In this document: one piece after another, positions 47,859 to 59,253 of the stretch | Position numbering within the stretch: the stretch's first letter is position 1 | Layout: each line of letters begins with the position of its first letter | From: Cryptomeria japonica | Lineage: Eukaryota > Streptophyta > Pinopsida > Cupressales > Cupressaceae | Direction of reading: 5' to 3' | Length of the DNA: 64,000 nt | Assembly (NCBI RefSeq): GCF_030272615.1 | Contig: NC_081406.1 | Coordinates: 265,637,192-265,701,191 of the forward strand | Notes under the pieces: generated by a model | What the model saw: the letters and a program-made list of their open reading frames with translations, nothing else | What the model was told of the DNA's origin: nothing | Databases searched by the model: none | Position numbers and translations under genes: made by a program

Positions 47859-48724
47859 CTAATGAAATGTAGAAGGCACGGCCTGCACGGCATGTATCCA
47901 TGAGCGTCCTAATAGCATTTTGTATCCCAACTCTTTGTCCAATACTTGGGATTTGATGTTTGTAGTAACTAGTCCAATTTGTACTAGTAAGGTGACCAAC
48001 CCTTCAGAAGGATGTTCCTCATCATCATAGGCCTTGATGTTGATCTTCTTGGTTAAGTCTATGTTAAATTGGGAATAACCTAATTCCTTGATCAGCTTAA
48101 GGGTACAGATATTTAGTCTTGCCCCTCTATCTATGAGAACTCTTCTTATTCTCTTGTTATGAACATAGGCTTCTAGATGTAAAGGATCATTACGCCTGAT
48201 TCTATCTGTGGGGATCTCTCTCTCTGTGAAGGCCACCCTGGATGAGGCAGTCATAGTACCCACCATTGCTTGTAATACATTTTCATACATGTATCTGGAT
48301 ATAATTGAATCTTGTAATGCATTATCTATATTATTTTTGTGAGTTGGTTAAATTATGAGTAACTCAAAGAGTGAGATTTGAGCGGGAGTCTTTTTTAGTT
48401 GATCCACAACATTAAAGTTGCTTGCTTGATGGGGTGCCTGAGGAGGTACTCCTTGTAATGTGACTTTGGATCTATAGGTTACCACTACACAATCTCTATT
48501 TCTAGGGTTGATGGAGATGGTTTCTACCATTGCCTCCCTTTCACTAATTGTATTGGTTGTATAATTGTATGCAACTTTGGTGTAGTTAGCCATATTGTCT
48601 TGTCCTTTTGATGTAGATGCTTCTCCTTTTGATGTAAGTGCTTGTACTTTATTATGCTTCACAAAAGGATCTTTTTATGTGATATATGTGCTTGGTTTGT
48701 CAATCCTTTATTTGTATCTACTGT
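47859..48724 (-). pseudogene. Gypsy-type aspartic protease region
   Basis: A 143-codon frame (48290-47859) carries a retropepsin core: VLIDRGARLNIC, where the usual Asp-Gly/Ser-Gly-Ala site has Arg at the second position, and a matching flap end LGRSWIHAVQAVPSTFH. The altered site suggests loss of activity. Upstream, 48662-48348 is the Ser/Thr/Lys-rich linker from gag (SKGEASTSKGQD). The region follows the zinc-knuckle end of gag, from which it is now separated by the solo LTR at 48730-52568. Confidence 0.7.
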
Positions 48725-50589
48725 TACATTGTAGTACCCCTCCTCAATCAGACTCTTTTTGTATTTATGATTGACTTCAGTTGACTGTTCAGTGGAACAT
48801 TATTGTATATTGATTCAGACTTTATGCGATGTTATTTCATGCTTTGTCTGGATTTGTGGTGTATGATTTTATGCAGTATCTCAGTGCTTATGATTAATGT
48901 TATTTTTATGGATCATTATCATGGACTGACACTTTTTACCTTATATGTGTGATGTGTTATTTATATGTTGTGTGTTTGTAAGTGTATGGGATGCAAAGGG
49001 ATTATTTTCCTTCACTCACTCCGGTGAGACAGGGAACGTCACAATTTTCCTTCATCGGTGTGTGTGTCGTGTCTGTTATATATTTGTCTATATGCACGTG
49101 TGGTTCTTTGATGCAGGACATTGTAGGTACTAGTACCGGGTAGGTACGGGGTATCTCCACCTGGTCTCATAGGTTTGAGCGTGCCTTATATGTCTGATGG
49201 GAGTGGAGGAGATGTTGTTGGACCCTAGCTTGACCCACAGTCACACTCATGTGAGTGTTGTCAGTTGGTCATCTTTTCCATTTGACCGGTATACAAGTCA
49301 GAGTGCTTTAGTGTTCGTCTTGTGAGTCATCATTTGAGCATTACTTGTTTTGCGTGTTTCAGTTTATTTAAATGGTTATTTAATTGAGTGAATGATGCTA
49401 TTTTGTGTTGGCGTGATTAGTTAATTATTATGCTCTTGAGATTATTGATTTAAATTAAATTAATGATTTGCTATAATTAAATGGTTAAATTGGCTTAATT
49501 TATTATGCTTTAGTTGCATTAATATATTGTGAAAGGAAATAAATAATCGCCTAGCCATTTAAATGTTAAATGCTAATGTCAAAAGAAAGTTTTATGGAAA
49601 TGGAAAATATGAAATAAAGTAAATAAAAGTTTTTCCTTTTACCTTTCCATTTTGACTTGTGTATTTTATTTTTGTTGGAAAAGAACTATTTATGGAAAAA
49701 GGGTAAATCTGATTGCTTTTACTTTTTAAACAATTTAATCTGATTGGTTGAAAAACTTTTAACCTAGAAAGATTAGGTTGAAATATATTTTCCCATATAT
49801 TCTTGGGAGTTCACGGGAGAAAAAAGGCAGAATTTTTTAAGGAGAAAATTGGAATTCTATTTTGGAAGAGGATCTGGAATTGGATTTGGTTTGCAAGATT
49901 GGGATTCTTCCGTCAATTTGCTTCCTGGTTTGCTTGAAGGTTGGATAATCTCTTCTTGTTTTACAATTTAATTTTGAATGTTTTAGTTGCTTCCTGTGTG
50001 TTGGAAAATGTAAATCTCTTTGTAAATTCTTGATTGAATGATTGAAATGAAATAAAGAGTGACTGTTATTGTTGATTTTGTGGAATTCATATCAAATATT
50101 TGTATATGGGAAAGAAATGGTTCATCTTTCTATTTGTTGTTTGTTATTTGTTCTTGAAAAATCAAGTTCTTGAATTATCTCTTCTATTTGGAATAGAAAG
50201 AATTAGATTTAGTTTGTTGTGTGTTTTCTAGTATCTATTTGCCCAAGATTTGGGGCTTATGTTGGCAAAAATTGGTTATTTGCCTCTTGCAAGATGCAAG
50301 GAATTCTTCCTGTGTAATGGAAGTGAAGAAATTGGTCTAATTCTTCTCCTATCTTTTAAATTCTTTTATTGTTGCCCAAAATATTTATGATAGGGGCTCT
50401 TGTGTGTTATTAACTTGCAAATTTATCCTTATTGAAAACAATCCTTTCATATGTTTTTGGATTTTTGCACTGTGCATGTGCTCTCGTGAAAACGGTGAAC
50501 ATGAGAGGTTTTATTTTATGATTTAATTATTTTATATAGAAATTTATTATTTAATAGAATAACCCTGCAGCCCGCCACATGGGACGATA

Positions 50590-50775
50590 GTGTCTTGCTA
50601 CCCGCAGGTAGCAACACTACCGGTCAGCAGGGCTGCTACATGGTAGTAGCACTACCGAACGGTAGGACTGCTACCGGCGATAGCAACACTACCGAATGGT
50701 AGGACTACTACCGGCGGTAGCAACACTACCAGCGGGTAGTGACTGCTGCTACCGACAGCAACACTACTGTGGGCA
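50590..50775. repeat. GC-rich tandem repeat inside the solo LTR
   Basis: Words CTACCGG/GGTAG/AGCAACACTACC repeat at about 38-40 bp spacing, three to four times ('gctaccggcgatagcaacac', 'ctaccggcggtagcaacac'). The GC content is far above the AT-rich surroundings, and the inverted CTACC/GGTAG words can fold into hairpins. Confidence 0.7.
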
Positions 50776-51839
50776 GACTTTGGCCCCCGCGTGTCATTTA
50801 CCCTTCGCGACACAATTAAATGTGTCATTAATTTATTTTATCAAATGCAATGAATTTGTAAAGTTAGCTTTAATGTTAAATTTTAATGGTAGTTTATAAA
50901 GTGTTTTTTTATATTGATTTAATAAATTTATTTATTGAAATCAAGGCTTGAATTATTAATTCAAATTGGTAAATTTGGATGTATTTTGGGAAATGGATTA
51001 AATGTTTATTATTAATTCATATTTTATTCGGTTGAATATTTAATATGGATTTTATTCTTGTTGGAATATTGAATTGGAAATTATATTGAGATGAATGTCA
51101 TATCTGAATGATGCATTAAATTAAGGGTGTTTTTTTATTGAAGTTTCAATCAATGATATTTGCAAGTGTTTATGATGCTGATTTTCTCAAAGATTGTCTA
51201 TGTGTGGACTTAGTGAAATTAGCTTTCCTTGCAAGAGTATTATTGGTGGTTATTTCTTGTCTGTGGTTCAGTCATCCTATTGTGGCATATTTGGTATCTT
51301 TGATCAAGTGATGTATGATGACCTCATTGTCTTAACCATGTAGTGTATTTCCTTATGGTTAACCAAGAGTTAGTATGTCCTTGTTTTGACCACTTGTATT
51401 TGTATAGTGGTGTTATGGTTGTCTGCTTCACCATCGGGTCCTCGTGGAGTGACCATGTTTGCTTAGTGTCCTTTGAGAGAGTGGCTTTGAGTGGGGGTTG
51501 CGTCCAAAGTGGATGGCAGGATAACCCCTCAAAAGTCAGTTAATAAGTGATAATCTAATAATTTGATTAGGAAGTGGGTAGATAATAACATTATATAAGA
51601 TATTGTACCCCGTGCATGGTTGAGTGCTCGTATAGGCTCAAGATGTAGTGGGATGGCCTATAATGGCAAACTGGCCACCTTGTCTTCACAAAGAGTAGGT
51701 AGGGTCCGCATGAGACTTAGTTGGAGTCAGAGGTTCGCGAAAGGTTACTAGGATAACCCAGGATGGGGGCCGAGACCTATGGAGGCCTACCATGGTAACC
51801 ATCATAAGCTAGGCAATGACACTCTCTTTTGGGTCACTT

Positions 51840-51906
51840 GAGTATTGTGATGTCGAGTCACTTGTATATTGTGATGTCGAGTCACTTGAGTATTGTGATA
51901 TCGAGA
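51840..51906 (+). repeat. ~26 bp tandem repeat, three copies
   Basis: 'attgtgatgtcgagtcacttg' occurs three times with small differences, inside the solo LTR. Confidence 0.75.
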
Positions 51907-52573
51907 CACTCTCTCTTTTGCTTGCTTGAGGATCCTCTGCTATCTCCTAGCACGGTGGGGTGATTCCAGTTTGGGATCACATGGTCGGGTGGCAGTGCCA
52001 CTTCCCATCGGATGTTCTTGTTTGTACCTTCATGCGAGGAATGGCTTCGTAGGTGTTCTTTTGGTTCGTGACTCATGCTCTATCTCATGTTGGAGATTAT
52101 TTTTGTTTGGAGACCTATGTGGCCATTTGTATCAATGAATTTATGTAACCTTGTAATTTGGTTAAGTTGTAAACTCTGAATGTATTGAGAGCCATGTATT
52201 GGAAGATCAATGTAATCCAAGTTTTGGATGTTATTTATCAGCTTTCTATATGATTAGCGTAAATGCTTTATTGAAGAGAAATTATATTGTATCCTTTCAA
52301 TCTTTCAATGGTGTACCTGTTATGGCATATGGCTTCTTATGTTCTTGAGTTTTGATGGTTAATTGGATTAATCGTAATTGTGGAATTTAACTTTTGGTTT
52401 TATTCTTCAGTGGTAACCCTTAAAGGAATTTTGGTGTAAGTCTTTCGCTTGTGTTATTTTAGTGCTATTGTAGTAATTAATGCACTTAATTTGATTTATA
52501 CTTAAAAAAAAAAAATTATTTCACCATTAGATGTGGTGTTCCTTTGGGGTTCCTGGTGGGGCATTACATACAT

Positions 52574-53677
52574 CACCTTGATCTATGAGGTTCTGGATGA
52601 GATTCTTTAGCTTTTAACAACTAGATGTTTTGTGTCCTTTGGAATGATGATAATCACAAAGATCATTGTCATTCCACCAGGTTGGTTTAAATGGGCTTGG
52701 TTCATATGGTCTTGCTTCTGGCAATATGATCATGTTTTTTTGTATCAACTTCTTTAGAGTAACATAAATAGGTTCCCCCAAAGGTGTGAAATTTATTTTT
52801 GGTGCCATATTTATTGGAGGTATAACTACATTAGATTGGATTGCATTGGCAGTGATGTAGTTGCATTATTTGCTTGTAACTGATTCACATTTTGGTTTGG
52901 TCCTTATAATGATAATGTGGATTGAGCTCTATTGACTACTCTCGCATCAACCGCACCATCATTTGTAGCATTCTTGTTCCTTGACCAAAATTTAGCTCTA
53001 TCTACATTTGCATTGTTGGGTGCTCCTGAATCTTTACCATTTTTAATGATACCTTGCTCCAACAATCCCTTCTCACATTTGAGACCTTTTTTTGTGATAT
53101 CCTTGAATGTATTAAAACATTGCATTTGCAAAGGATATTTTACCAGTGGAAGGAGGTTTTCACTGAATATGTCCACTTATTTTGCCTTTGGTATATTGTT
53201 TGGATACCTTCTATACAATGACCTCCATCTTTGTAAAAACATAGCAAAGGTCGTTGTTTCTTTCAGCTTTGTGGTGCACAAGTCTATCAGGCTCACTGGT
53301 TTGTCTATATTATGAGAGAAGTTTGAGATAAACAACTCTGCTAACTCTCCCCATGAAGTAATTATAGGAGGTAGATGTGAGAACCATTCTATTGCGGGCC
53401 CTCCAAGGCTTTTGGGAAATAGTCTTAGTAGATAAGTGTCTTTGTGCGCCACTTCTATGCAAGATGTGAAAAATTCTCTTATATGATCCCTTGGATCACC
53501 CTTTCCTTTGTATTTATCAAACTTAGGTGTCTTAAAGTGTAGAGGAAAGGGTGGAATATATAGATATCTATCATAGGGATAAGGTCTGAGATCGTCCATT
53601 GTGTAGTTTTTTTTGTCCTTGCTTGCTTACATGCTCACCATTTGCTTTTGTAAGTTTTGGACTTGCTGAGTCAAAAT
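52574..53677 (-). pseudogene. Gypsy-type gag, C-terminal part with zinc knuckle
   Basis: The frame 53599-53177 is the core retrotransposon gag (FDKYKGKGDPRDHIREFFTS, GGPAIEWFSHLP, SWGELAELFISNF, FLQRWRSLYRR), continued by 53176-52904. The frame 52808-52614 ends in a knuckle-like CDYHHSKGHKTSSC, after which a TAG replaces one codon and coding continues to the 52573 junction. Breaks show the copy is dead. It belongs to the same element as 59254-60451 upstream and the protease at 47859-48724 downstream; two insertions separate these parts. Gag forms the virus-like particle of the element. Confidence 0.75.
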
Positions 53678-53939
53678 TGTTTACCCTCTTGGGTGAATAG
53701 CTTAAAACATAAAGTACATAATGCAGAATAATGTCATAGATATCAGGCAAGTATCAGATATGTTATTCCATTCATAATTCATCCCCATTACAAGTTACAT
53801 TCTGAAGTATATAAAGATGTCGAGGGGGTGCGAGCGCTAACCGTCGCACCACAACTACAACCCCTCGGCTGCCAACTAACCAACACAATTACAACTTAAT
53901 TAACTAGTTTTATTTTTGTGTACAATATTGCCGCCAACA
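53678..53939 (-). repeat. 3' LTR of the nested Gypsy element
   Basis: 262 bp, TG...CA, matching 58992-59253. On the minus strand a G-run (GGGGGGGA, about 53940-53955) precedes it as a polypurine tract for plus-strand priming. Confidence 0.85.
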
Positions 53940-54683
53940 TCATCCCCCCCAAAATAAAAGAAGTCATCTCCGGATGACTTAACACAAAATAGAGATGACA
54001 TTAAACAGAACTGTTGACGCTAGTTGAGCCTGAAACTTATACACATGTTGCGTCCTCGCTTAAAAACCCTTTTCTGCTACCATCCTATGCTCAAGTGCGG
54101 ATTTCACCATTAGTGCTTTCTTTGACATCCAAGTCCTCTTGTGCCTAAACCAAACTTGTCTACAAACATGCTTTTCAGTTTCAGCCTCCACCAACTACTA
54201 CTCAAATGATACTGTCTCGATAGCCACCGGCGTTGCCCTCTCGACATCCAACTCCTGGGTACACTGAGCTAAGTCTCACGCTAGTACTGCCTCCAACTTG
54301 GTGGTCAACTCCTCCCAAGCCCTCTCTGCATCGACCAAGGCAACCTCACGTCCAGCCGAAACATACTCCAAGTTCCTCAAAGCGTACCTATTCTGCCTGG
54401 AGGTGGCCACAACCCGCTGGCACAAAGGCTAGGAGACACCTTAAATCCTCCATCACACTCCCCAAAGGATGCTAACTAAACTAAATAACTCTTTGCTGTC
54501 ATACAATTGCGCGGACCTACAATGCCTTCCCTCAAACTCTATTTGTTCGCAACCTCCAAATCTGTCTCCCTCTATGGCTTATGGCTTATGGCTTCCTCGC
54601 CAATGCTTAGTTGTAGGCTTCTTTCTCACAGTATAGACAACCACAACACTTCCCGTGGTATTCTGTAGCTCAAAAATAAACTG

Positions 54684-54852
54684 GGGGTATGGGGGCAACG
54701 CCCCCAGCGGGGTCGAGGGGCAGCACCCCCGCGGGGTCTAGGGCAATGCCCCAATGGGGTTGAGGGGCAGTGCCCCTCGCGGGGTCTAGGGCAGCGCCCC
54801 AATGGGGTCGAGGGGCAGCGCCCCTCGCGGGGTCCGGGGGCAGTGCCCTAGG
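54684..54852. repeat. GC-rich ~48 bp tandem repeat
   Basis: About three units of 'ggggtcgaggggcagc' followed by 'cgcggggtctagggcaatg' type sequence, spaced about 48 bp, lie in the non-coding tail of the nested Gypsy element. Each half unit can pair with itself (GGGGC...GCCCC). Confidence 0.75.
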
Positions 54853-55204
54853 TGCGCCAACACCAATTTACAACCTTCAGAACCACATGAAAGTCCATGG
54901 CGCGCATCATTTCTGTGATATTTTATGATGTCAAATCCTTCTTCTACACTCCAATATTTTCAATGTCCAAGCTCTAGATGTCATCGAATAATTTTTCAAT
55001 CTGGTCATCGTCGTCATTTTTTTTTTTTAAAGTTTCCTCTGTAATGTCCTCGATGGCACCCCGACCATACAACCTCCTCATACGGTCAACAACAGTACTG
55101 ACACCTCTAATCGTGTGGTGTACTTGGCATGCGGGTGTGTGCAATCTCCTTCCTCCGCGTTGTTTCCTTCTTTTATTTATTTTCCTCTGTTCGCCTCTTC
55201 GATT

Positions 55205-55490
55205 GTGCAGGTTAAAATAGCCACCGCACGGTGCACCGCGCGGTGGACACACGGTGCCACCGTACGGTGGGCACATGGTACCACCACACGGTTCACCTGC
55301 GATGCCACCATACGGTGACCCCACGGTGGACTCGTGGTGCCACCGCATGGTGACCTCGCGGTGCCACCGCATACGGTGACCACGTGGTGCCACTGCACGG
55401 TGGACCCACGGTGCCACCGCATGGTGACCTCATGGTGCCACCGTAGGGTGGATGCATGGCCCCACCGTACGGTGCACTTTTTTATTTTTA
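55205..55490. repeat. CACGGTG/CACCG-rich degenerate tandem repeat
   Basis: More than ten copies of 'gtgccaccg(c/t)a(t/c)ggtg' spaced about 20-30 bp, with interspersed 'ggtggac' words. ORFs here on both strands (147, 81, 77 and 67 codons) are repeats read as protein (Arg/His/Val/Pro-rich) and not genes. Confidence 0.75.
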
Positions 55491-55632
55491 TTTTTTTTTC
55501 AGCCGTACGGTCAACTGTTGTACGGACCCATACGGCTGTACGATTTTTTATTTATTTTTTAATCTAATTTTTGAGAGTCTTCGGCTTGAGTCCCATGCCT
55601 CTAGGATCGGCCTTCATCCTTCTCGGTTTTCC

Positions 55633-55878
55633 TCACCCAAGAGTCTTCTGTTGTGGTCCTGTGCCTCTTGAGTCGCCTGCCCGGCCTCTCAAGTCCCCTT
55701 CCATCCTCTCAAGTCCCCCTTCGGGCTCTCGGGTGTCCGTCCGACCTCTCGAGTCCCCTGCGCGCTTCGCATGGTAGGGTTTCAATTTGGGCCCGTTGGT
55801 GGCCAATCTATTTTCAATGGCCATCCGAAGACTTGGAACCACAAATTCTACAGGGACCACAGTCTCCTTCCCGTACAT
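55633..55878 (-). pseudogene. C-terminal end of integrase, nested Gypsy
   Basis: The frame starts MYGKETVVPVEFVVPSLRMA, the segment of plant Gypsy pol just after the integrase catalytic core (usually YG.EAV.P.E...PSLR). It then runs into a ~20 bp tandem repeat (55660-55770, 'cctctcaagtccccttcc'-type) encoding RAGDSRG repeats. The protease frame begins only 120 bp away on the other side, so the whole RT, RNase H and catalytic integrase are gone. Confidence 0.7.
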
Positions 55879-55998
55879 AAGAAGAAGAAGAATAATAAAA
55901 TTTTTGAAAGTTGCGGCCTTCTACACAGGGTTCCAATCGTTGCCGACATAATTGGTCTTCGGATTATCTAAGTCATTGAGGTTTGGGGCATCTCCCTT

Positions 55999-57126
55999 CT
56001 AATATTCTATGTATTCTAGCAGGTACGCCTCCTTTGTTACTTGCTCTGGTTCCTCTACTTCGAGCCTGTAGCTCTGGAACATTTCATAATCCTCCATCTG
56101 CCAATGGAAGAGCCCGTTTAATGACCCTATCTCATCCTCAGAGCATTCTCCTAGTTTGAGAATCCCTTCGTCGTTGGGCTCCCTGTAGCCTCGTCCTTTG
56201 TCCCTTGGGTAGCCTTTTCCTTCACCCTCTGATTTTGAAGATGATGTCAGTTCCTCGTCAACAACCTGGGTCCTCAGATCAATGGTGTACTTCCACCCCC
56301 CTTTCTCCATAGAAAGGGTGTTCTTTTTCCAGTCGTGGTTCACCTTTGCTGTAACCAGCCACCCTCTGCCTAAGATGGCATCGTACCCCTTCTTCTTGAG
56401 TGGGATTACCACAAAATCTAGTATGAAAGGTTGCATGTCGATGGTGGCCAGCTGGTCCATCAGGGTGCTGAGTGGCTTGATGCCGTGTTGGTCTGCACCT
56501 ACCAAGTTGAACGTGGGTGGCCATAGTTTTGGCTTCCCCAGCTTCTTCCACGTATCCTCTGGTAGTACATTCACCCCCGAACCTCCATCCATGATGGTGT
56601 CTTTGAGGATAGCCCCAAGAATTCCCATCTCTACTACAACAAGATGTTGACCACTATTTAAGGCCAACAACATTGGGTTAGCCAAGGGGCTGACTGGAAC
56701 TTCCGCCCGTGTGGCACGCAAAGGTGCCTGCATAGTGGTTTGTATGGAACTAAAAATGGTGGTTCTTAACTGTGGCATTGTTTCTAGAAGGTCCTTTACC
56801 CTTATAGGTACTTCCATCTGCAGTACTTGCCCAATGATGTTATTTTTCGCTTCCGTATGGGATGATGTACTCGCCACCACATTGTCCCATCGTTCGGTCA
56901 TCATCTCATGTTCAATATTGGCTTTTGCCTCCCATAATCTCTCCTTCTTCGTATGGGGGTCGGGATAAGTGGCCTTTTTCATTTGGGCGCGGGTGATTGC
57001 CAGTACTTCTTTCTCACCAGTCTTCTCAATGTTGAGGAGATTAACCCCTGCCTGTGGGCAATTTGCGTCCTCATAGTCGCCTGGCCCACACCATCGGCAG
57101 AGGTGCTGAGGGGTGGCTTCCTTCAT
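55999..57126 (-). pseudogene. Protease of the nested Gypsy element
   Basis: A 375-codon open frame. It opens with a zinc-knuckle-like stretch (LCRWCGPGDYEDANC); a long linker follows. The retropepsin core has the active-site triplet in IMDGGSGVNVLPEDTW (Asp-Gly-Gly instead of Asp-Ser/Thr-Gly) and the flap end YDAILGRGWL. The frame closes with an acidic tail at a TAA at 55999, after which RT would be expected but is absent. It is the longest uninterrupted frame in the window, so this insertion is younger than its host element. Confidence 0.75.
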
Positions 57127-58677
57127 GCAATCACGGGCAAAGTGCCCCCACTGATTACAGGCCCTACATTGGATAATTGGCCGACCCTTGACGTCATACT
57201 AGATACGGCTTCCGTTATTGTTATTGTTGTTATTCCTTCCGCCACCACGTCTGTTGTCCCGGTAACCTCCAGATGATGTCGTTGTGTTGGTTTGTGAAGT
57301 TCCGACGGCCGACTACTCTTGCGTGAAGAGAACTTGTTGGCTCATGGTTTTCATATTGTAGGGACATTCCTTTGTCAAATGTCCCGCAATCTGACAAATG
57401 TCGTAGAAAGCCTTCTTGGGGCAGGACCCCTTGGTGTGTCCATCACTCCTACAGTCGATACACCACACGTCATTTTCTTCAGTCTTACTTGTACTCCCCT
57501 TCATGGCTTTGAATTCTTTCAGCATTTGTTCCATGTCCTTTTGGAGAGCGTGCACCTTTTTACTCGATTTGCCACTGTTGTTGCTTTCCCTGTCAGAGTC
57601 TTCATCATTGTCAGATGAATATTTATTACTTTTCTTCTTCCTTGATGTTTTGTATTCGCTCTCTAGGTCCATCGCCCTATTATAGGCATCTTCATATGAC
57701 GTCGGGGGTATAATTTTCATCTTTTTTCATAGGGAGGATTTCAATCCTTCAACGAACCATCTTTTCTTCAATCCCTTTGCTGGTTGGCTTTCCATTTTAC
57801 CCAGCAATTCCTTCAGCCTCCTGCTGTATGCCCGTACTATCTCCTTGGTACCTTGTTTGGTACTATATATCTCTATTACAATTTCATTGTCATCATAGAG
57901 CAACCGAAACTCCTCTATGAATTCCTTTTATAGGTTGGCCCACGTGGCCACTTTTTGCTTGTCCACATCGGAGTACCAATCTATGGCAACTCCACGTAAC
58001 GTGGCTGGGAACTGCGTTACCCATTCGTTTTGGTTAGTAACACTGTTTGTTGACCATATGGTTTCGCACGTTCGACAATGGCGGATGGGATCTTCCTTCC
58101 CCTCACCATTGAACTTCGACAACTTCTGTTTACTAGCCATCCCACTGCTCGATCTTGCTCCTCTAGTGCCTTGTGTGCTTGTACCTGGTCCGCCTCCACC
58201 TCTTGCACTTGACCCTCCACTCATGGGTCCTCCGGAGAAGGTTGTTGACCCCGAACCGAACAAATTGCCTCTCGTACGATACCCTTGTGCTCCCTCGGCA
58301 CCGTCGACTGTACCATCACCTTCGGTTGTCTCCCTCCGGTTGTCCTCCGAAATGGACAAATTCTTTAGTAGGTCTTTGGTAGCATCGATAAAGTTTAGAT
58401 TTTTCCTTGTTTGTTCCACCAACTCTTCGCGACTTCTTATCCTACGGTGGTGGTATTCAGGCGAACTGTACAGGTCGCCTTCGGCACCTTCCATGACTCC
58501 TAGGTTCCCTTCGGGCAACCCTATGATAGTGTAGAGAGTGTACTTCTCTCCGTCTATCTCTGCCTCCGCAACCTCTGTGACACCTCCTGGGTTCCCTTCG
58601 AGCAACCCCTCAGTCGGTTGTCCCTCGGCAAGCTGCCTTAGCCTATGCCTTCGTTCTACTTGCTGCTCTAGAATCAA
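57127..58677 (-). pseudogene. Gag with multiple zinc knuckles, nested Gypsy
   Basis: The frame 58677-57928 covers the N-terminal part and the start of gag (LSKFNGEGKEDPIRH, then WYSDVDKQKVATWANL). After a stop and shift region at 57920-57725, the frame 57720-57313 gives the gag C-terminus: Ser/Lys-rich, then CIDCRSDGHTKGSC and a second knuckle with its first Cys lost (YDICQIAGHLTKEC). A third knuckle (CRACNQWGHFARDC) lies at about 57185-57140 and a fourth at the start of the protease frame. Several knuckles in series are unusual for plant Gypsy gag, where one or two are normal. Confidence 0.7.
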
Positions 58678-58971
58678 GGCCCTCTGTGCGGCCTCCCACT
58701 CGTCCGTTTCTGCTTTTTTTTCTATCTTTATTTAATATATTGGGCATAAATCACTTCCGTACATAGCAAGCACACACCATGTACAAAAAAAAACTTTAAT
58801 TATTTTTCCTTTCGGCCACAATTTATCTCAACATTGTGTCGGGATTATTACAGGGTTCAATTTCCCCTTCGCCGATTGTTTTGTGGGTGCGTCGTCGGCC
58901 TCTGGGTTCATCTCACCGATGGGTAGGCCCATCGCATCTGTGCGCCATCTGCGTCTTCCGTTCTTGAGTAC

Positions 58972-58989
58972 GTCTAGGCAACAACGCCA
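58972..58989 (-). other. Primer-binding site, nested Gypsy
   Basis: Two bases inside the 5' LTR end, TGGCGTTGTTGCC resembles the complement of the plant tRNA-Asp 3' end (TGGCGCCGTTGCC) with two mismatches in 13 bases. This fixes the element's direction (minus strand). Confidence 0.6.
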
Positions 58990-58991
58990 AA

Positions 58992-59253
58992 TGTTTACCC
59001 TCTCGGGTGAATAGCTTAAAACATAAAGTACGTAATGCGGAATAATGTCATAGATATCAGGCAAGTATCAAATATGTTATTCCATTCATAATTCATCCCC
59101 ATTACAAGTTACATTCTGAAGTATATAGAGATGTCGAGGGGGTGCGAGCGCCAACCGTCGCACCACAACTACAACCCCTCGGCTGCCAACTAACCAACAC
59201 AATTACAACTTAATTAACTAGTTTTATTTCCGTGTACAATATTGCCACCAACA
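58992..59253 (-). repeat. 5' LTR of the nested Gypsy element
   Basis: 262 bp, TG...CA. Same length as the other LTR, with about nine substitutions between them by eye. Confidence 0.85.

Larger units (their letters stand above)
48730..52568. mobile_element. 3.84 kb solo LTR with exact target duplication
   Basis: The sequence begins TGTAGTACCCC and ends GGGGCATTACA, imperfect inverted ends of the TGTAAYRCCCC type seen in plant Gypsy chromovirus (Tekay/Del) LTRs. It is flanked on both sides by TACAT (48725-48729 and 52569-52573), a perfect 5 bp target duplication. Within it I find no primer site, no polypurine-plus-LTR junction and no ORF over about 70 codons, so it is most simply a solo LTR left by recombination between two LTRs. 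It interrupts the older minus-strand Gypsy gene between the gag zinc knuckle and protease. It contains short tandem repeats at 50590-50770 and 51845-51905. Confidence 0.8.
53678..59253 (-). mobile_element. Nested Gypsy element with large internal deletion
   Basis: Two 262 bp direct repeats (53678-53939 and 58992-59253), each TG...CA, enclose 5.05 kb with gag, zinc knuckles, protease and only the C-terminal end of integrase; reverse transcriptase, RNase H and most of integrase are missing. By eye the LTRs differ at about nine sites, mostly C/T transitions. Flanks are AAAAT (53673-53677) and AAAAC (59254-59258), a target duplication with one mismatch. The element sits inside the gag gene of an older Gypsy copy on the same strand. 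It must depend on a partner element for reverse transcription. Confidence 0.85.

Noticed and set aside
48730-52568. A DNA transposon, because the ends are inverted repeats
   Set aside because: 5 bp target duplication and TGTA..CCCC / GGGG..TTACA ends fit an LTR; no transposase and the inverted match is short.
54974-55567. Overlapping ORFs of 67-147 codons on both strands
   Set aside because: All are readings of the CACGGTG/CACCG tandem repeat; Arg/His/Val/Pro repeats with no domain.
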